Assembly (NCBI GenBank): GCA_903844215.1
Contig: CAIMSP010000111.1
Span: 27,597-91,596 of the forward strand
DNA length: 64,000 bases
Origin: an uncultured beta proteobacterium
Lineage (GTDB): Bacteria; Pseudomonadota; Gammaproteobacteria; Burkholderiales; Burkholderiaceae_C
Direction of reading: 5' to 3'
Shown: piece after piece, positions 7,570 through 16,639 of the stretch
Layout: every line of letters starts with the position of its first letter
Position numbering within the stretch: the first letter of the stretch is position 1
The notes under the pieces: generated by a model
Databases searched by the model: none
What the model was told of the DNA's origin: nothing
Seen by the model: the letters and a program-made list of their open reading frames with translations, nothing else
Program-made: the position numbers and the translations under genes

Positions 7570-8900
7570 GCCAATTCAAGCGTTTGGGCGATGCGCTGTG
7601 CGCCGCTCAGGGCCACGACCGGATCGCGCGCCTCGACCATCACGCGCAGCAGCGGCTCGGTGCCGCTGGCGCGAATGAGCACGCGCCCGGTGCTGCCCAG
7701 TTCGGCCTCGACCAATTGGGTCGCGCTGCAAAAGCGCGCGTTGTTCTGCCACTCCTGACCCGGGCGCAGGCGCACATTGATCAGCGTCTGGGGAAACAGT
7801 GTCACGTCGGCCAGCAGTTGCACCATGCTCTTGGCGCTGCGCGCGCAGGCCTGCAGCACCTGCAGCGCCGAGATCAGGCCGTCACCCGTGCTGTGCTTGT
7901 CCAGCGCCAGCAGGTGGCCCGAGCCTTCGCCACCGAGCAGCCAGCCACGCCGCTCCAGTTCCTCCAGCACGTAGCGGTCGCCGACCTTGGCGCGCACGAA
8001 CTCCACGCCCAGCGCCTGCAAGGCGACTTCGACCGCCATATTCGTCATCAGCGTTCCCACGGCTCCGGGCACGGCCTCGCCGCGATCCAGGCGCTCCTTG
8101 ACCATCAGGTAAAGAACCTCGTCGCCATTGAACAAGCGCCCCGCTGCATCCACGATCTGCAGGCGGTCGGCATCCCCGTCCAGCGCGATGCCGTAGTCGG
8201 CCTGGTGCGTCTTGACGGCCTCGATCAGCGCCTCGGGATGGGTTGCGCCCACTTTGTGATTGATGTTCAGGCCGTCGGGTGCGCAGCCGATGGCAATGAC
8301 CTCGGCCCCGAGTTCGTGGAACACCTCGGGTGCGATGTGATAGGCCGCACCATGGGCCGCGTCCACCACGATCTTCAGGCCCTTGAGCGTGAGGTCGTTG
8401 GCAAACGTGCTCTTGCAAAATTCGATGTAGCGCCCGGCGGCATCGTCCAGCCGGCGCGTGCGGCCCAGCGCCGCAGACTCGACCCACACCGGCGGCTCTT
8501 CCAGCGCGGCTTCGACCGATTGCTCCCAGGCGTCGGGCAATTTGGCGCCCTGCGCGCTGAAGAACTTGATGCCGTTGTCGGCAAAGGGGTTGTGGCTCGC
8601 GCTGATGACCACGCCCAGCGACGCGCGCTGCGTGCGTGTCAGATAGGCCACGCCAGGCGTGGGCAAGGGGCCGAGCAAAACCACATCCACGCCGGCCGAG
8701 TTAAAGCCGCTCTCCAGGGCGCTTTCCAGCATGTAGCCTGAAATGCGCGTGTCCTTGCCGATCAGCACCGTCGGGCGGGCTTCGGACTTCTTCAACACGC
8801 GCCCCACGGCATGCGCCAAGCGCAGCACGAAGTCAGGGGTGATGGGCGCCTGGCCGACGGTGCCGCGAATGCCGTCGGTACCGAAATATTTTCTCGTCAT
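7566..8900 (-). CDS. glmM: phosphoglucosamine mutase
   Basis: Interconverts glucosamine-6-phosphate and glucosamine-1-phosphate on the way to UDP-GlcNAc for peptidoglycan and LPS. The 444-residue length is standard. Seen: N-terminal [14 protein letters not shown], active-site serine loop [16 protein letters not shown] (phosphoserine near residue 100), metal-binding DGDADRLQ near 240, sugar-binding GEGSGH near 325, and phosphate-binding [14 protein letters not shown] near the C-terminus. The start overlaps the folP stop by ATGA and its own stop overlaps the GNAT start; folP-glmM is a conserved proteobacterial pair. Confidence 0.97.
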   Translation of the reverse strand: MTRKYFGTDGIRGTVGQAPITPDFVLRLAHAVGRVLKKSEARPTVLIGKDTRISGYMLESALESGFNSAGVDVVLLGPLPTPGVAYLTRTQRASLGVVISASHNPFADNGIKFFSAQGAKLPDAWEQSVEAALEEPPVWVESAALGRTRRLDDAAGRYIEFCKSTFANDLTLKGLKIVVDAAHGAAYHIAPEVFHELGAEVIAIGCAPDGLNINHKVGATHPEALIEAVKTHQADYGIALDGDADRLQIVDAAGRLFNGDEVLYLMVKERLDRGEAVPGAVGTLMTNMAVEVALQALGVEFVRAKVGDRYVLEELERRGWLLGGEGSGHLLALDKHSTGDGLISALQVLQACARSAKSMVQLLADVTLFPQTLINVRLRPGQEWQNNARFCSATQLVEAELGSTGRVLIRASGTEPLLRVMVEARDPVVALSGAQRIAQTLELA

Positions 8901-9766
8901 GAATGGATTCCTTCACCTTCGATTGTCGCAGCAGCGTCCAGCGCTTCCAAAATCTTCAGGGCCGCCACGGTCGCCTGCACGTCGTGCACCCGCACGATGC
9001 TCGCGCCGCGCTGCACCGCCAGCAGCGCCGCCGCCACGCTGGGCCCGATGCGTTGCTCCACGTCCAGCCCGGTGAGCGCGCCCAAAGTTGACTTGCGCGA
9101 CCAACCGAGCAGCAGCGGGTAGCCCAGCTTCAGCAGCTCGCGCTGGCGCGCCAGCAGTTGCAGGTTGTGCGCCACCGTCTTGCCAAAACCGATGCCCGGG
9201 TCCAGCGCCAGGCGCGCGCGCTGCACGCCCGCCAGCTCCAGCGCCTGCGCCCTGGCCTGCAAGAAGCGGCCGACCTGTGCCACGGCGTCGCCTGCCATGG
9301 GTTCGAGCTGCATGCTCTGCGGCTCGCGGTGCATGTGCATCAGGCACACGCCGCAGGCGCCATGCCGCAGCACGACCTGCTGCGCGCCGGGCTGGCGCAG
9401 CGCCCAGATGTCGTTCACGATGTCGGCGCCCAGGTCCAGCGCGGCCTGCATCACTTCGGCTTTGTAGGTGTCAATCGAAATCGCAACGCCCAGCTTCAGC
9501 GCTTCGCGCAGCACCGGCAGCAAACGCTCCAGTTCGTCGCGCGCCGAAAGCGGCGTGGCACCGGGGCGCGTGGACTCCGCACCCAGGTCCAGGATATGAG
9601 CGCCTTCGCGCAGCAGTTGTTCGCAGTGGTGCAAGGCCGCGTTCGGCTCGGCGCGCCGTCCGCCATCGGAAAATGAGTCGGGCGTGAGGTTGACAATGCC
9701 CATCACCTGGGGCCGTTGCAGGTCCAGTGCGAAGCGTGTCGTGTTCCAGGTCAGGGCGGGTGTCAT
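8897..9766 (-). CDS. folP: dihydropteroate synthase
   Basis: Condenses p-aminobenzoate with hydroxymethyl-dihydropterin pyrophosphate in folate synthesis; the target of sulfonamides. 289 residues. Seen: [17 protein letters not shown] near the N-terminus, [47 protein letters not shown] and the C-terminal VRVHDV, all hallmarks of the TIM-barrel DHPS. First gene of a minus-strand run folP-glmM-GNAT. In many proteobacteria ftsH precedes folP; here the upstream neighbour is instead a divergent CBS gene. Confidence 0.97.
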   Translation of the reverse strand: MTPALTWNTTRFALDLQRPQVMGIVNLTPDSFSDGGRRAEPNAALHHCEQLLREGAHILDLGAESTRPGATPLSARDELERLLPVLREALKLGVAISIDTYKAEVMQAALDLGADIVNDIWALRQPGAQQVVLRHGACGVCLMHMHREPQSMQLEPMAGDAVAQVGRFLQARAQALELAGVQRARLALDPGIGFGKTVAHNLQLLARQRELLKLGYPLLLGWSRKSTLGALTGLDVEQRIGPSVAAALLAVQRGASIVRVHDVQATVAALKILEALDAAATIEGEGIHS

Positions 9767-9935
9767 GGGTGCCGATTTTCCCAGAATCAGGGAGAACCCT
9801 AGGCGACCCGCCGGCTAAGCTGGGCGCTCGCTCGGTAGAATCCCTAGGCAGCCACCCTGGCGCCCGGTTTGGAAGGGATTCCAAGCGACCGTCCAGCGTT
9901 CTCTGCAAGTTGCCAAATATTTCCTTTTTTTTCTT

Positions 9936-10358
9936 ATGTTTGATCAAGCCATCAAGAAAATCATGCAGCCGGAGAAATTTCTGTCTGCCTCCGCGCAAAC
10001 CAGCGTCAGTGAAGCCGCGCGCCTCATGGCCGAAAGGAATGTCGGCGCGGTGCTGGTACTTGATGCGCACGCGCTGATCGGCATCTTCACCGAACGCGAC
10101 GTGGTATTTCGCGTGGTTGCGAAGGGACTCGACCCCAAGCTCACGCCGCTGCAGGACGTGATGACCCCCTCACCCATCAGCCTGGGACCCAAGGCCAGTT
10201 ACGGACACGCGATGTTGCTGATGCACGAGAACGGGTTTCGCCACATCCCGGTGGTGGAAGACGGCCACCCGATCGGCATCGTGTCATCGCGCAATGCGAT
10301 GGACCCGGATTTGGAAGAGTTCGTCGCGGAAGAACGCCGTCGCGAGCACCATCGCTGA
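9936..10358 (+). CDS. tandem CBS-domain protein
   Basis: A 140-residue protein made almost entirely of two CBS motifs (about residues 12-65 and 78-130), with LIGIFTERDVVFRVV closing the first and HIPVVEDGHPIGIVSSRN closing the second. Such stand-alone Bateman modules usually bind adenosyl ligands and regulate a partner; no partner is evident here. It is clearly paralogous to the CBS protein at 55751-56191 (both have GI-TERD, LDP-T--DVMT and GFRH-P-V). The start has no clear Shine-Dalgarno; the preceding 20 bases are T-rich. Confidence 0.88.
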   Translation: MFDQAIKKIMQPEKFLSASAQTSVSEAARLMAERNVGAVLVLDAHALIGIFTERDVVFRVVAKGLDPKLTPLQDVMTPSPISLGPKASYGHAMLLMHENGFRHIPVVEDGHPIGIVSSRNAMDPDLEEFVAEERRREHHR

Positions 10359-10517
10359 CTGGCCGTTCGGGCCCCAGGTTGGATCGAGGCCCTGAACAGG
10401 GGCAGCGCTCCTTGAGCGTTTCATGTCCTTATGCGTTTTTTTCATGAGATCGAAAGAGCCTGGGCGCGCTGCGCGAGCCTAGAATGCCGGGCATCCACAA
10501 GATGATTCGGAGCTCAC

Positions 10518-13500
10518 ATGACCACTCCCGCGCTCGCCGCACTGCGTACCTACACCCAGGAACACGCCGGCCCCGCCGCCGCCAAGCTGACTGACTTCGT
10601 CGCCGCGTATTTCGAAAACACCGACCCCGACGAGGTCCGCGCGCGCGGCCCGGCTGCGCTGTTGGCCATCGCCAATGCGCACTGGCGTTTGCTCGCGGCG
10701 CCCCGGTTGGCGCACAGTGCCCGGATCCGGGTCTTCAATCCGACGCTGGCCGAAGACGGCTTCGTGAGCGAACACAGCGTGATTCAAATCGTGCATGACG
10801 ACATGCCCTTTCTGGTGGACTCGGTCACCATGGCGGTGAATCGCAGCGGGCGCACCGCCCACTGGATCGTGCATCCGCTGTTGCTGGTGCAGCGCAGCGA
10901 TGGCGGCGAAGTGCTCAAGACCGCCGTCGCCACGCCAGGCAGCGAAAAATCTCATCCGATCGAGTCGCTGATCCTGGTCGAGTGCGACCGCATGGTCGGC
11001 GAGGCCGAGCGCAGCGCCCTGGCCGCCGACCTGGAACGCGTGCTGGGCGACGTGCGCGCCGTGGTGCAGGACTGGCCCGCGATGCTGCAGCGGCTGCAGG
11101 CCGTGGGCGCGGCCTCGGCGCGCTCGACGCTGACTTCGGTGAATCAGCAAGAGGGCACGCAATTTCTGCGCTGGCTGGAAGACGCGCATTTCACCTTCCT
11201 GGGCGCGCGCGACTATGAACTGCAGCGCAGCGCCGATGGCGTACGGCTGGTGGCCGTGCCCGACTCTGGGCTGGGTGTGCTGCGCGGCGCAGCGCAGACG
11301 AGCGTGAGCCTGCTGCCCCCAGGCGCCGTGGCGCTGCTGGACTCGGATCAACTCGTGCTCGTGACCAAGGCCATGACGCGCGCCACCGTGCACCGTCCGG
11401 CGTGGCTGGACTACATCGCGGTGAAGCGCTTTGACGCTGCCGGCGAGGTGGTCGGTGAAGCGCGCTTTCTGGGCCTGTACACCTCGACCGCCTACTCGGC
11501 CCGCGTGAGCGACATTCCGCAGGTGCGCCGGCGCGTGCAACTGGTGCTTGACGCCGCCGGCGTGTTGCCCGAAAGCCATGCGGCCAAGGCGCTGCACGCG
11601 ATTCTTGACGCCTATCCGCGCGACGAGCTGTTCCAGATCGACACCGACACGCTGACCGAGCACACCATCGGCATCCTGCGCTTGCAGGAGCGCCAGCGCA
11701 CGCGCGTGTTCCTGCGCCGCGACCCCTTCGGGCGCTTCACCTCGGTTCAGGTGTTTGTGCCACGCGAGCGCTTCAACACCGAACTGCGCATCAAGATTGG
11801 CAACGAGCTGACCCAGGCGCTGAACGGCCAGGCGCTGGAATTCACACCCACGCTCACGGACAACCCGCTGGCGCGCATTCACTACCTGGTGCGCGCCCGC
11901 GATCAGGCACCGCTGAGCGTGGACCTGAGCGCGCTGCAAGACCGCATCGCGCGACTGGTGCAGCGCTGGGAGGACGATTGCACCCAGGAGCTGCTGCAGG
12001 AGCTGGGCGAAGGCGCGGGCCTGGCGCTGGCGCAGCGCTTTGCCAATGCCTTCCCCAGCGCCTACCGCGAGGATTTCTCGGCCCAGGTCGGGGCCGAAGA
12101 CGCCCAGATGCTGGCCGCGCTCAGCGCGCAGGCGCCGCTCGCGGTCAAACTCTACCGGCCACTGGACGCGGACGCCGGCCAGTTGCGCTTCAAGATTTAC
12201 AACCAGGCCAAGGTCGCACTGTCGGACTCACTGCCGGTGCTCGAGCGCATGGGCGCGCGCGTGCTCGACGAGCACCCCTACCGCGTGGGCAACGGCGGCG
12301 ACGACGCCGGCCTGTGGATTCACGACCTGGGCCTGCAGTTGCCCGCCGAGACCGAACTGGCGCTGGTCAAGTCGCGCTTTGAAGCGCTGTTTGCCCTGGC
12401 CTGGAAAAACGAGGTCGAGAGCGACGAGCTGAACAAGCTGGTGCTCTCGACCACGCTGCAGGCGCGCTCCATCGCGGTGCTGCGCGCCTACACGCGTTAC
12501 TTCAAACAGCTCGGTTTTGCCTTTAGCCAGAGCTACATCGAGGCCGCGTTGAACAAGAATGCGGCCATCACGCAGGACATCAGCCTGCTGTTCAATGCGC
12601 GCTTTGACCCGGAGCACGCCAGCGCGCAGGAACAGCAGCGTCTGGCCCAAGCCATCGAGCGCCAGCTCGACGCCGTCAGCAGCCTGGACGAAGACCGCAT
12701 CCTGCGCCAGTTCTACGCCAGCGTGCTCGCGACCACACGCACGAATGCCTGGCAAACCAGCGCCAGCGGCGCCAACAAGCCCTACCTCAGCTTCAAGTTC
12801 AACCCGCACGCCCTGCCCGGCGTGCCCGAACCGCGACCGCTGTTCGAGATCTGGGTTTACTCGCCGCGCTTTGAAGGCGTGCATCTGCGCAACGGCAAGG
12901 TGGCGCGTGGCGGCCTGCGTTGGTCGGATCGGCGCGAAGACTTCCGCACCGAGATCCTGGGTCTGGTCAAGGCGCAGCAGGTGAAGAACACGGTGATCGT
13001 TCCCGTGGGCTCCAAGGGCGGCTTCGTGCTGAAGAACGCGCCGCCAGCGGCCGATCGCGACGCCTTCATGGCCGAGGGCATTGCCTGCTACAAGCTGTTT
13101 CTGTGCGGGCTGCTGGACCTGACCGACAACCTGGTGCAGGGCGCGGTGGTGGCGCCGCCCCAGTTGCTGCGCCACGATCAGGACGACCCCTACTTGGTGG
13201 TGGCGGCGGACAAGGGTACGGCGACGTTCTCGGACATTGCCAACAGCGTTTCGGCGGACTACGGCTTCTGGCTGGGCGACGCCTTCGCCTCGGGCGGTTC
13301 GGTCGGCTACGACCACAAGAAGATGGGCATCACGGCGCGCGGCGCCTGGGAGTCGGTGAAGCGCCACTTTCGCGCACTCTCGCTGAACACGCAGACCACG
13401 CCTTTTACCGTGCTCGGCATCGGCGACATGTCGGGCGACGTTTTCGGCAACGGCATGCTGCTGTCGGAGCACATCCAACTGGTGCTGGCCTTCGACCATC

Positions 13501-15272
13501 GGCATATCTTCATCGACCCCACGCCCGACGTGGCGCGCGCGCTGGCCGAACGCCGGCGCCTGTTTGGGCTGGCGCGCTCGAGCTGGGACGACTATGACAA
13601 GAGCCTGATCTCCCCAGGCGGCGGCGTGTACCCGCGCAGCGCCAAATCGATCAAACTCAGCCCGCAGGCCTGCGCCGTCATCGGCGTGCAGACGCAGGAA
13701 TGGGCGCCGCTGGACCTGCTGCGCGCCATGTTGCAAGCCCCCGTGGACCTGCTCTACAACGGCGGCATCGGCACCTACGTCAAGGCCTCTTTCGAGACCC
13801 ATGCACAGGTCGGCGAAAAGGGCGGCGACGCCTACCGCGTGAATGGCAACGAGCTGCGCTGCAAGGTGCTGGCCGAGGGCGGAAACCTGGGCTGCACGCA
13901 AAACGGCCGCATCGAATTCGCGCAAAAGGGCGGGCGCATTTACACCGACGCGATCGACAACTCGGCCGGCGTGGACTGCTCCGACCATGAAGTCAACATC
14001 AAGATCTTGCTGGGCCGCGTGGTCGAAGCCGGCGATCTGACGCTCAAGCAGCGCAACGAGTTGCTGGCCTCGATGACCGACGAAGTCGGCCATCTGGTGC
14101 TGACCGACAACTACTACCAGACGCAGGCGCTGGACATCGCCGGCCACCGTGCGCTCTACCTGCTCGACGGCCAACAGCGCTTGATGCAGTGGCTCGAAGG
14201 TGCGGGGCGCTTGAACCGCGCCATCGAATTTCTGCCCAGCGATGAAGAGATCGCGCGGCGCCGTGCGCGCAAGGTCGGCCTGAGCGCGCCCGAAGGCGCG
14301 GTGCTGCTGGCCTACGCCAAGATGTCCTTGTTCGACGATCTGGTGGCCAGCAACCTGCCCGACGACCCCTTCTTCTCACGCGCGCTCAAGGCCTACTTTC
14401 CCACGGCGCTGTGCGAGAAATTTGGCGACGCCATCCACACCCATCCGCTCAAGCGGGAAATCATCGCCACCTTCATCGCCAACACCGTGGTGAATCGGAC
14501 CGGCGCCACGTTCGTGAATTTTCTGGCGGCCGAGGCGGCGTCATCCGCAGCCGACGTGGTGCGTGCCTACACGCTGGCGCGCCAGGTGTTCGACCTGGAG
14601 CCGCTGTGGGACCAGATCGACGCACTCGACGAGCGCGTCACGACGCAACTCCAGCTCGAGCTGCTGAGCCGCTTGACGGCGATCGCCCAGCGTGCCTCGC
14701 GCTGGATGCTGCGCCTGCGCTCCAAGGGTGAGGAACTGCCCACGCTGATCCAGCGCTACCAGCCGGGCGCACGCGAATTGCGCGGCCAGCTCGATGCCTG
14801 GCTTCCAGCCAAGGCGCATGCGAGCTGGAGCGCGGCCACGCAGACCCTGGCGCAGGCCGGCGTCGAGGCCGCGCTGGCGCAAAACCTCAGCGCACTGGAG
14901 TTCATCTTCCCGGTGCTTGATCTGGTGGACCTGGCGCAAGGCGCCAACACCGGTCTGGAGCAGGCGGCGCAGGCCTACTTTGGCGTGGAAGACGAGTTGG
15001 GCTTGAGCGCCTGGCGCAAGGAAATCAACCGCCTGCCCACCGACACCCTGTGGCAGACGCAGGCCAGGGGCAGCGCGCGCGACGACGTGTACTCGATCGC
15101 GGCCCAGATCACGCGCGGTTTGTTGGCCCAATCACACAGCGTGGCCGACTGGTCGGCGCAGCACCGCTCGGCCATCGATCGTTTATGCAAGTTGCAGGGC
15201 AACATCGCCGCGCAGTCAGCGGACCTGGCGCCGATCTCGGTGGCGCTGCGCGAACTGCGCCATCTGAGCTGA
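10518..15272 (+). CDS. gdhB: NAD-specific glutamate dehydrogenase, large (about 180 kDa) type
   Basis: Oxidative deamination of glutamate to 2-oxoglutarate with NAD+, a catabolic cytoplasmic enzyme. The 1584-residue length matches the L-GDH180 family, which carries a long N-terminal regulatory part with ACT-like segments before the catalytic domain. Seen: GGLRWSDRREDFRTEILGL and VPVGSKGGFVLK (substrate lysine near residue 832), GIGDMSGDVFGNGMLLS, DPTPD, and GGNLGCTQNGRIEFA in the dinucleotide-binding part. Well-positioned ATG. Monocistronic by layout; a strong hairpin lies 35 bp after the stop. Confidence 0.96.
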   Translation: MTTPALAALRTYTQEHAGPAAAKLTDFVAAYFENTDPDEVRARGPAALLAIANAHWRLLAAPRLAHSARIRVFNPTLAEDGFVSEHSVIQIVHDDMPFLVDSVTMAVNRSGRTAHWIVHPLLLVQRSDGGEVLKTAVATPGSEKSHPIESLILVECDRMVGEAERSALAADLERVLGDVRAVVQDWPAMLQRLQAVGAASARSTLTSVNQQEGTQFLRWLEDAHFTFLGARDYELQRSADGVRLVAVPDSGLGVLRGAAQTSVSLLPPGAVALLDSDQLVLVTKAMTRATVHRPAWLDYIAVKRFDAAGEVVGEARFLGLYTSTAYSARVSDIPQVRRRVQLVLDAAGVLPESHAAKALHAILDAYPRDELFQIDTDTLTEHTIGILRLQERQRTRVFLRRDPFGRFTSVQVFVPRERFNTELRIKIGNELTQALNGQALEFTPTLTDNPLARIHYLVRARDQAPLSVDLSALQDRIARLVQRWEDDCTQELLQELGEGAGLALAQRFANAFPSAYREDFSAQVGAEDAQMLAALSAQAPLAVKLYRPLDADAGQLRFKIYNQAKVALSDSLPVLERMGARVLDEHPYRVGNGGDDAGLWIHDLGLQLPAETELALVKSRFEALFALAWKNEVESDELNKLVLSTTLQARSIAVLRAYTRYFKQLGFAFSQSYIEAALNKNAAITQDISLLFNARFDPEHASAQEQQRLAQAIERQLDAVSSLDEDRILRQFYASVLATTRTNAWQTSASGANKPYLSFKFNPHALPGVPEPRPLFEIWVYSPRFEGVHLRNGKVARGGLRWSDRREDFRTEILGLVKAQQVKNTVIVPVGSKGGFVLKNAPPAADRDAFMAEGIACYKLFLCGLLDLTDNLVQGAVVAPPQLLRHDQDDPYLVVAADKGTATFSDIANSVSADYGFWLGDAFASGGSVGYDHKKMGITARGAWESVKRHFRALSLNTQTTPFTVLGIGDMSGDVFGNGMLLSEHIQLVLAFDHRHIFIDPTPDVARALAERRRLFGLARSSWDDYDKSLISPGGGVYPRSAKSIKLSPQACAVIGVQTQEWAPLDLLRAMLQAPVDLLYNGGIGTYVKASFETHAQVGEKGGDAYRVNGNELRCKVLAEGGNLGCTQNGRIEFAQKGGRIYTDAIDNSAGVDCSDHEVNIKILLGRVVEAGDLTLKQRNELLASMTDEVGHLVLTDNYYQTQALDIAGHRALYLLDGQQRLMQWLEGAGRLNRAIEFLPSDEEIARRRARKVGLSAPEGAVLLAYAKMSLFDDLVASNLPDDPFFSRALKAYFPTALCEKFGDAIHTHPLKREIIATFIANTVVNRTGATFVNFLAAEAASSAADVVRAYTLARQVFDLEPLWDQIDALDERVTTQLQLELLSRLTAIAQRASRWMLRLRSKGEELPTLIQRYQPGARELRGQLDAWLPAKAHASWSAATQTLAQAGVEAALAQNLSALEFIFPVLDLVDLAQGANTGLEQAAQAYFGVEDELGLSAWRKEINRLPTDTLWQTQARGSARDDVYSIAAQITRGLLAQSHSVADWSAQHRSAIDRLCKLQGNIAAQSADLAPISVALRELRHLS

Positions 15273-15306
15273 ACGCTCGAACGCGGCGCCGGCGCGGCAC
15301 AGCGAA

Positions 15307-15347
15307 CTTGCCTGGCCGAGGGTGCATGGCACGGCCGGCCGGGCAAG
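15307..15347. terminator. hairpin between convergent gdhB and nucleotidyltransferase
   Basis: Arms 15307-15318 (CTTGCCTGGCCG) and 15336-15347 (CGGCCGGGCAAG) pair over 12 bp with one G-U, loop of 17. It sits between convergent stops, as expected for a bidirectional terminator, though neither side has a clear U-tract. Confidence 0.5.
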
Positions 15348-15881
15348 TCAGGCGCGAGCGCCGAGCCAGCGTTCAGCGGCCTGCAGGTCGCCCAGGGTGT
15401 CGATGTCGGTGACGCAGCCCAGGTCGTTCAACGCCAGTTCAAAAGCCGCGTAGCGGCGAACCACGCTGGCGGCACCCTGATCGCCCTTGAGTTGCTGAAG
15501 TTGCAGGGCGCAGCGCGCCGAGAATCCCACCGGGTGTCCGCGCCGACCCTGGTACACCGGGACCACCACCTCGTGCTCGCGCAGCGCGTCTGCGACGGCG
15601 CGCAGCGTGGCGCTTTGCACCAGCGGCAGGTCCCCTGGCAGGATCAACCAGCCTGCGGCCTGCGCGCTGCAGTGCACGGCGCAGGCAATCGAGTCGCCCA
15701 TCCCGGCGAGGCCGCTGCGCTCCAGATGCCAGGGAAGTCCGCTGGCGATCACCGCGTCCAGCGTGTGCTGCAGCACGCGCTTGTGGCCGAGCACGGCCTG
15801 CAGTTTGTGCACGGCGCCGCCGCTGGCGGCAAAGCGCTCGCCGCGACCCGAGGCCAGAACGATGACGGTGGGCAGCAACAT
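15348..15881 (-). CDS. MocA/MobA-like nucleotidyltransferase
   Basis: Probable NTP-transferase of the molybdenum-cofactor cytidylyltransferase type. Seen in 177 residues: VIVLASGRGERF (nucleotide-binding loop), a downstream lysine in VHKLQAVLG, GMGDSIACAV, metal-binding LPGDLPLV, and YQGRRGHPVGF near the C-terminal third. It is somewhat shorter than typical MocA proteins (about 190-200). Neighbours offer no molybdoenzyme or xdhC-type maturation gene, so the acceptor molecule is uncertain; other members of this fold act on sugar phosphates. Confidence 0.8.
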   Translation of the reverse strand: MLLPTVIVLASGRGERFAASGGAVHKLQAVLGHKRVLQHTLDAVIASGLPWHLERSGLAGMGDSIACAVHCSAQAAGWLILPGDLPLVQSATLRAVADALREHEVVVPVYQGRRGHPVGFSARCALQLQQLKGDQGAASVVRRYAAFELALNDLGCVTDIDTLGDLQAAERWLGARA

Positions 15882-15989
15882 GCCGCCAGCTTAACCGCGA
15901 ACGGCCCAGCCGGACCCTAGACTCGAATACCATCAGCCTGCCATGGCAAGCGCCCTTTGTCTGCTCATCTTCCTTGAATCCACGACCCC

Positions 15990-16451
15990 ATGAACATTTC
16001 AGGCTCCCGAATTCTTATCGCCACCGCCTGTGCCCTGGCCTTGTGCGGCTGCGGCGAAGAGGCCCAGGACACGCACCCCGACCGACCCGTGACGCAGCGG
16101 CGGCTGTTGTTCAAGCAGTTCACCCGAACCCTGGAGCCCATGGGCATGGTGGCGCGCGAGCGCTTGCCCTTCAATCGACCCGAGTTCCTGGCCAGCGCCC
16201 TGGAACTGCAGCGACTCTCGAGCAAGCCCTGGCCACTGTTCACGCCCGACAGCAATTACCCGCCGACGCACGCCAAGCCCGAGGTTTGGCTCAAAGCGGT
16301 CGAGTTCAAGGCAGCACAGCAGGCGCTGCAGGACAAGTCGGCGGCACTCGCGGCGCTGGCGCGTGACGCCAACCTGGACGATCTCAAGGCCGCAGTGAAT
16401 GATCTGCAAACGTCTTGCAAATCCTGCCACGACCAGTTTCGCAGCGACTAG
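15990..16451 (+). CDS. cytochrome c'/c556-like monoheme cytochrome, probable lipoprotein
   Basis: A 153-residue exported protein. Seen: hydrophobic signal (LIATACALALCGCG) whose last Cys follows Gly and may be a lipidation site; a helical body; and a C-terminal haem-binding CKSCHDQFR at residues about 144-152, the placement typical of cytochrome c'/c556. The residue contexts FKQFTRTLEPMG and TSCKSCHDQF also fit the family. Likely periplasmic, with electron-transfer or gas-binding role. The stop codon is part of a long inverted repeat, described separately. Confidence 0.85.
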   Translation: MNISGSRILIATACALALCGCGEEAQDTHPDRPVTQRRLLFKQFTRTLEPMGMVARERLPFNRPEFLASALELQRLSSKPWPLFTPDSNYPPTHAKPEVWLKAVEFKAAQQALQDKSAALAALARDANLDDLKAAVNDLQTSCKSCHDQFRSD

Positions 16452-16502
16452 CAGCCTGTCGGACTTTGCGCGCGGGACGCCCAAAGTCCGACAGGCTGCT
16501 AG
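16448..16502. repeat. 21-bp perfect inverted repeat overlapping the cytochrome stop codon
   Basis: Arms 16448-16468 (CTAGCAGCCTGTCGGACTTT plus G) and 16482-16502 are exact reverse complements, loop of 13 (CGCGCGGGACGCC). The TAG stop of the cytochrome gene lies inside the left arm. No U-tract follows. This may act as a terminator or mRNA 3' stabiliser; the exactness and length also suggest a REP-like interspersed element. Confidence 0.75.
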
Positions 16503-16639
16503 CATCGGCGATCAAGGGTTCGTACCCAGTAAGGCCCACCAACAGGGCCCTCTTCCACCGCATAATGAGCGCCTGCGCGGGGTTGCGATCGCACCGCGTC
16601 CACAGGCAACCACCTCTCACTGCACAGGAACAATTTTCG

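Noticed and set aside
6379..7758. 459-codon plus-strand ORF opposite esterase, GNAT and glmM
   Set aside because: Spans three convincing minus-strand genes; no motif.
9797..9849. CCCTAGGC repeated at 9797-9804 and 9842-9849
   Set aside because: Short 8-mers; could be a regulatory pair but too weak to claim.
12228..14174. 648-codon minus-strand ORF opposite gdhB
   Set aside because: Antisense to a complete NAD-GDH; the sequence is His/Gln/Arg-rich with no motif, a typical GC-rich shadow of strong codon bias.
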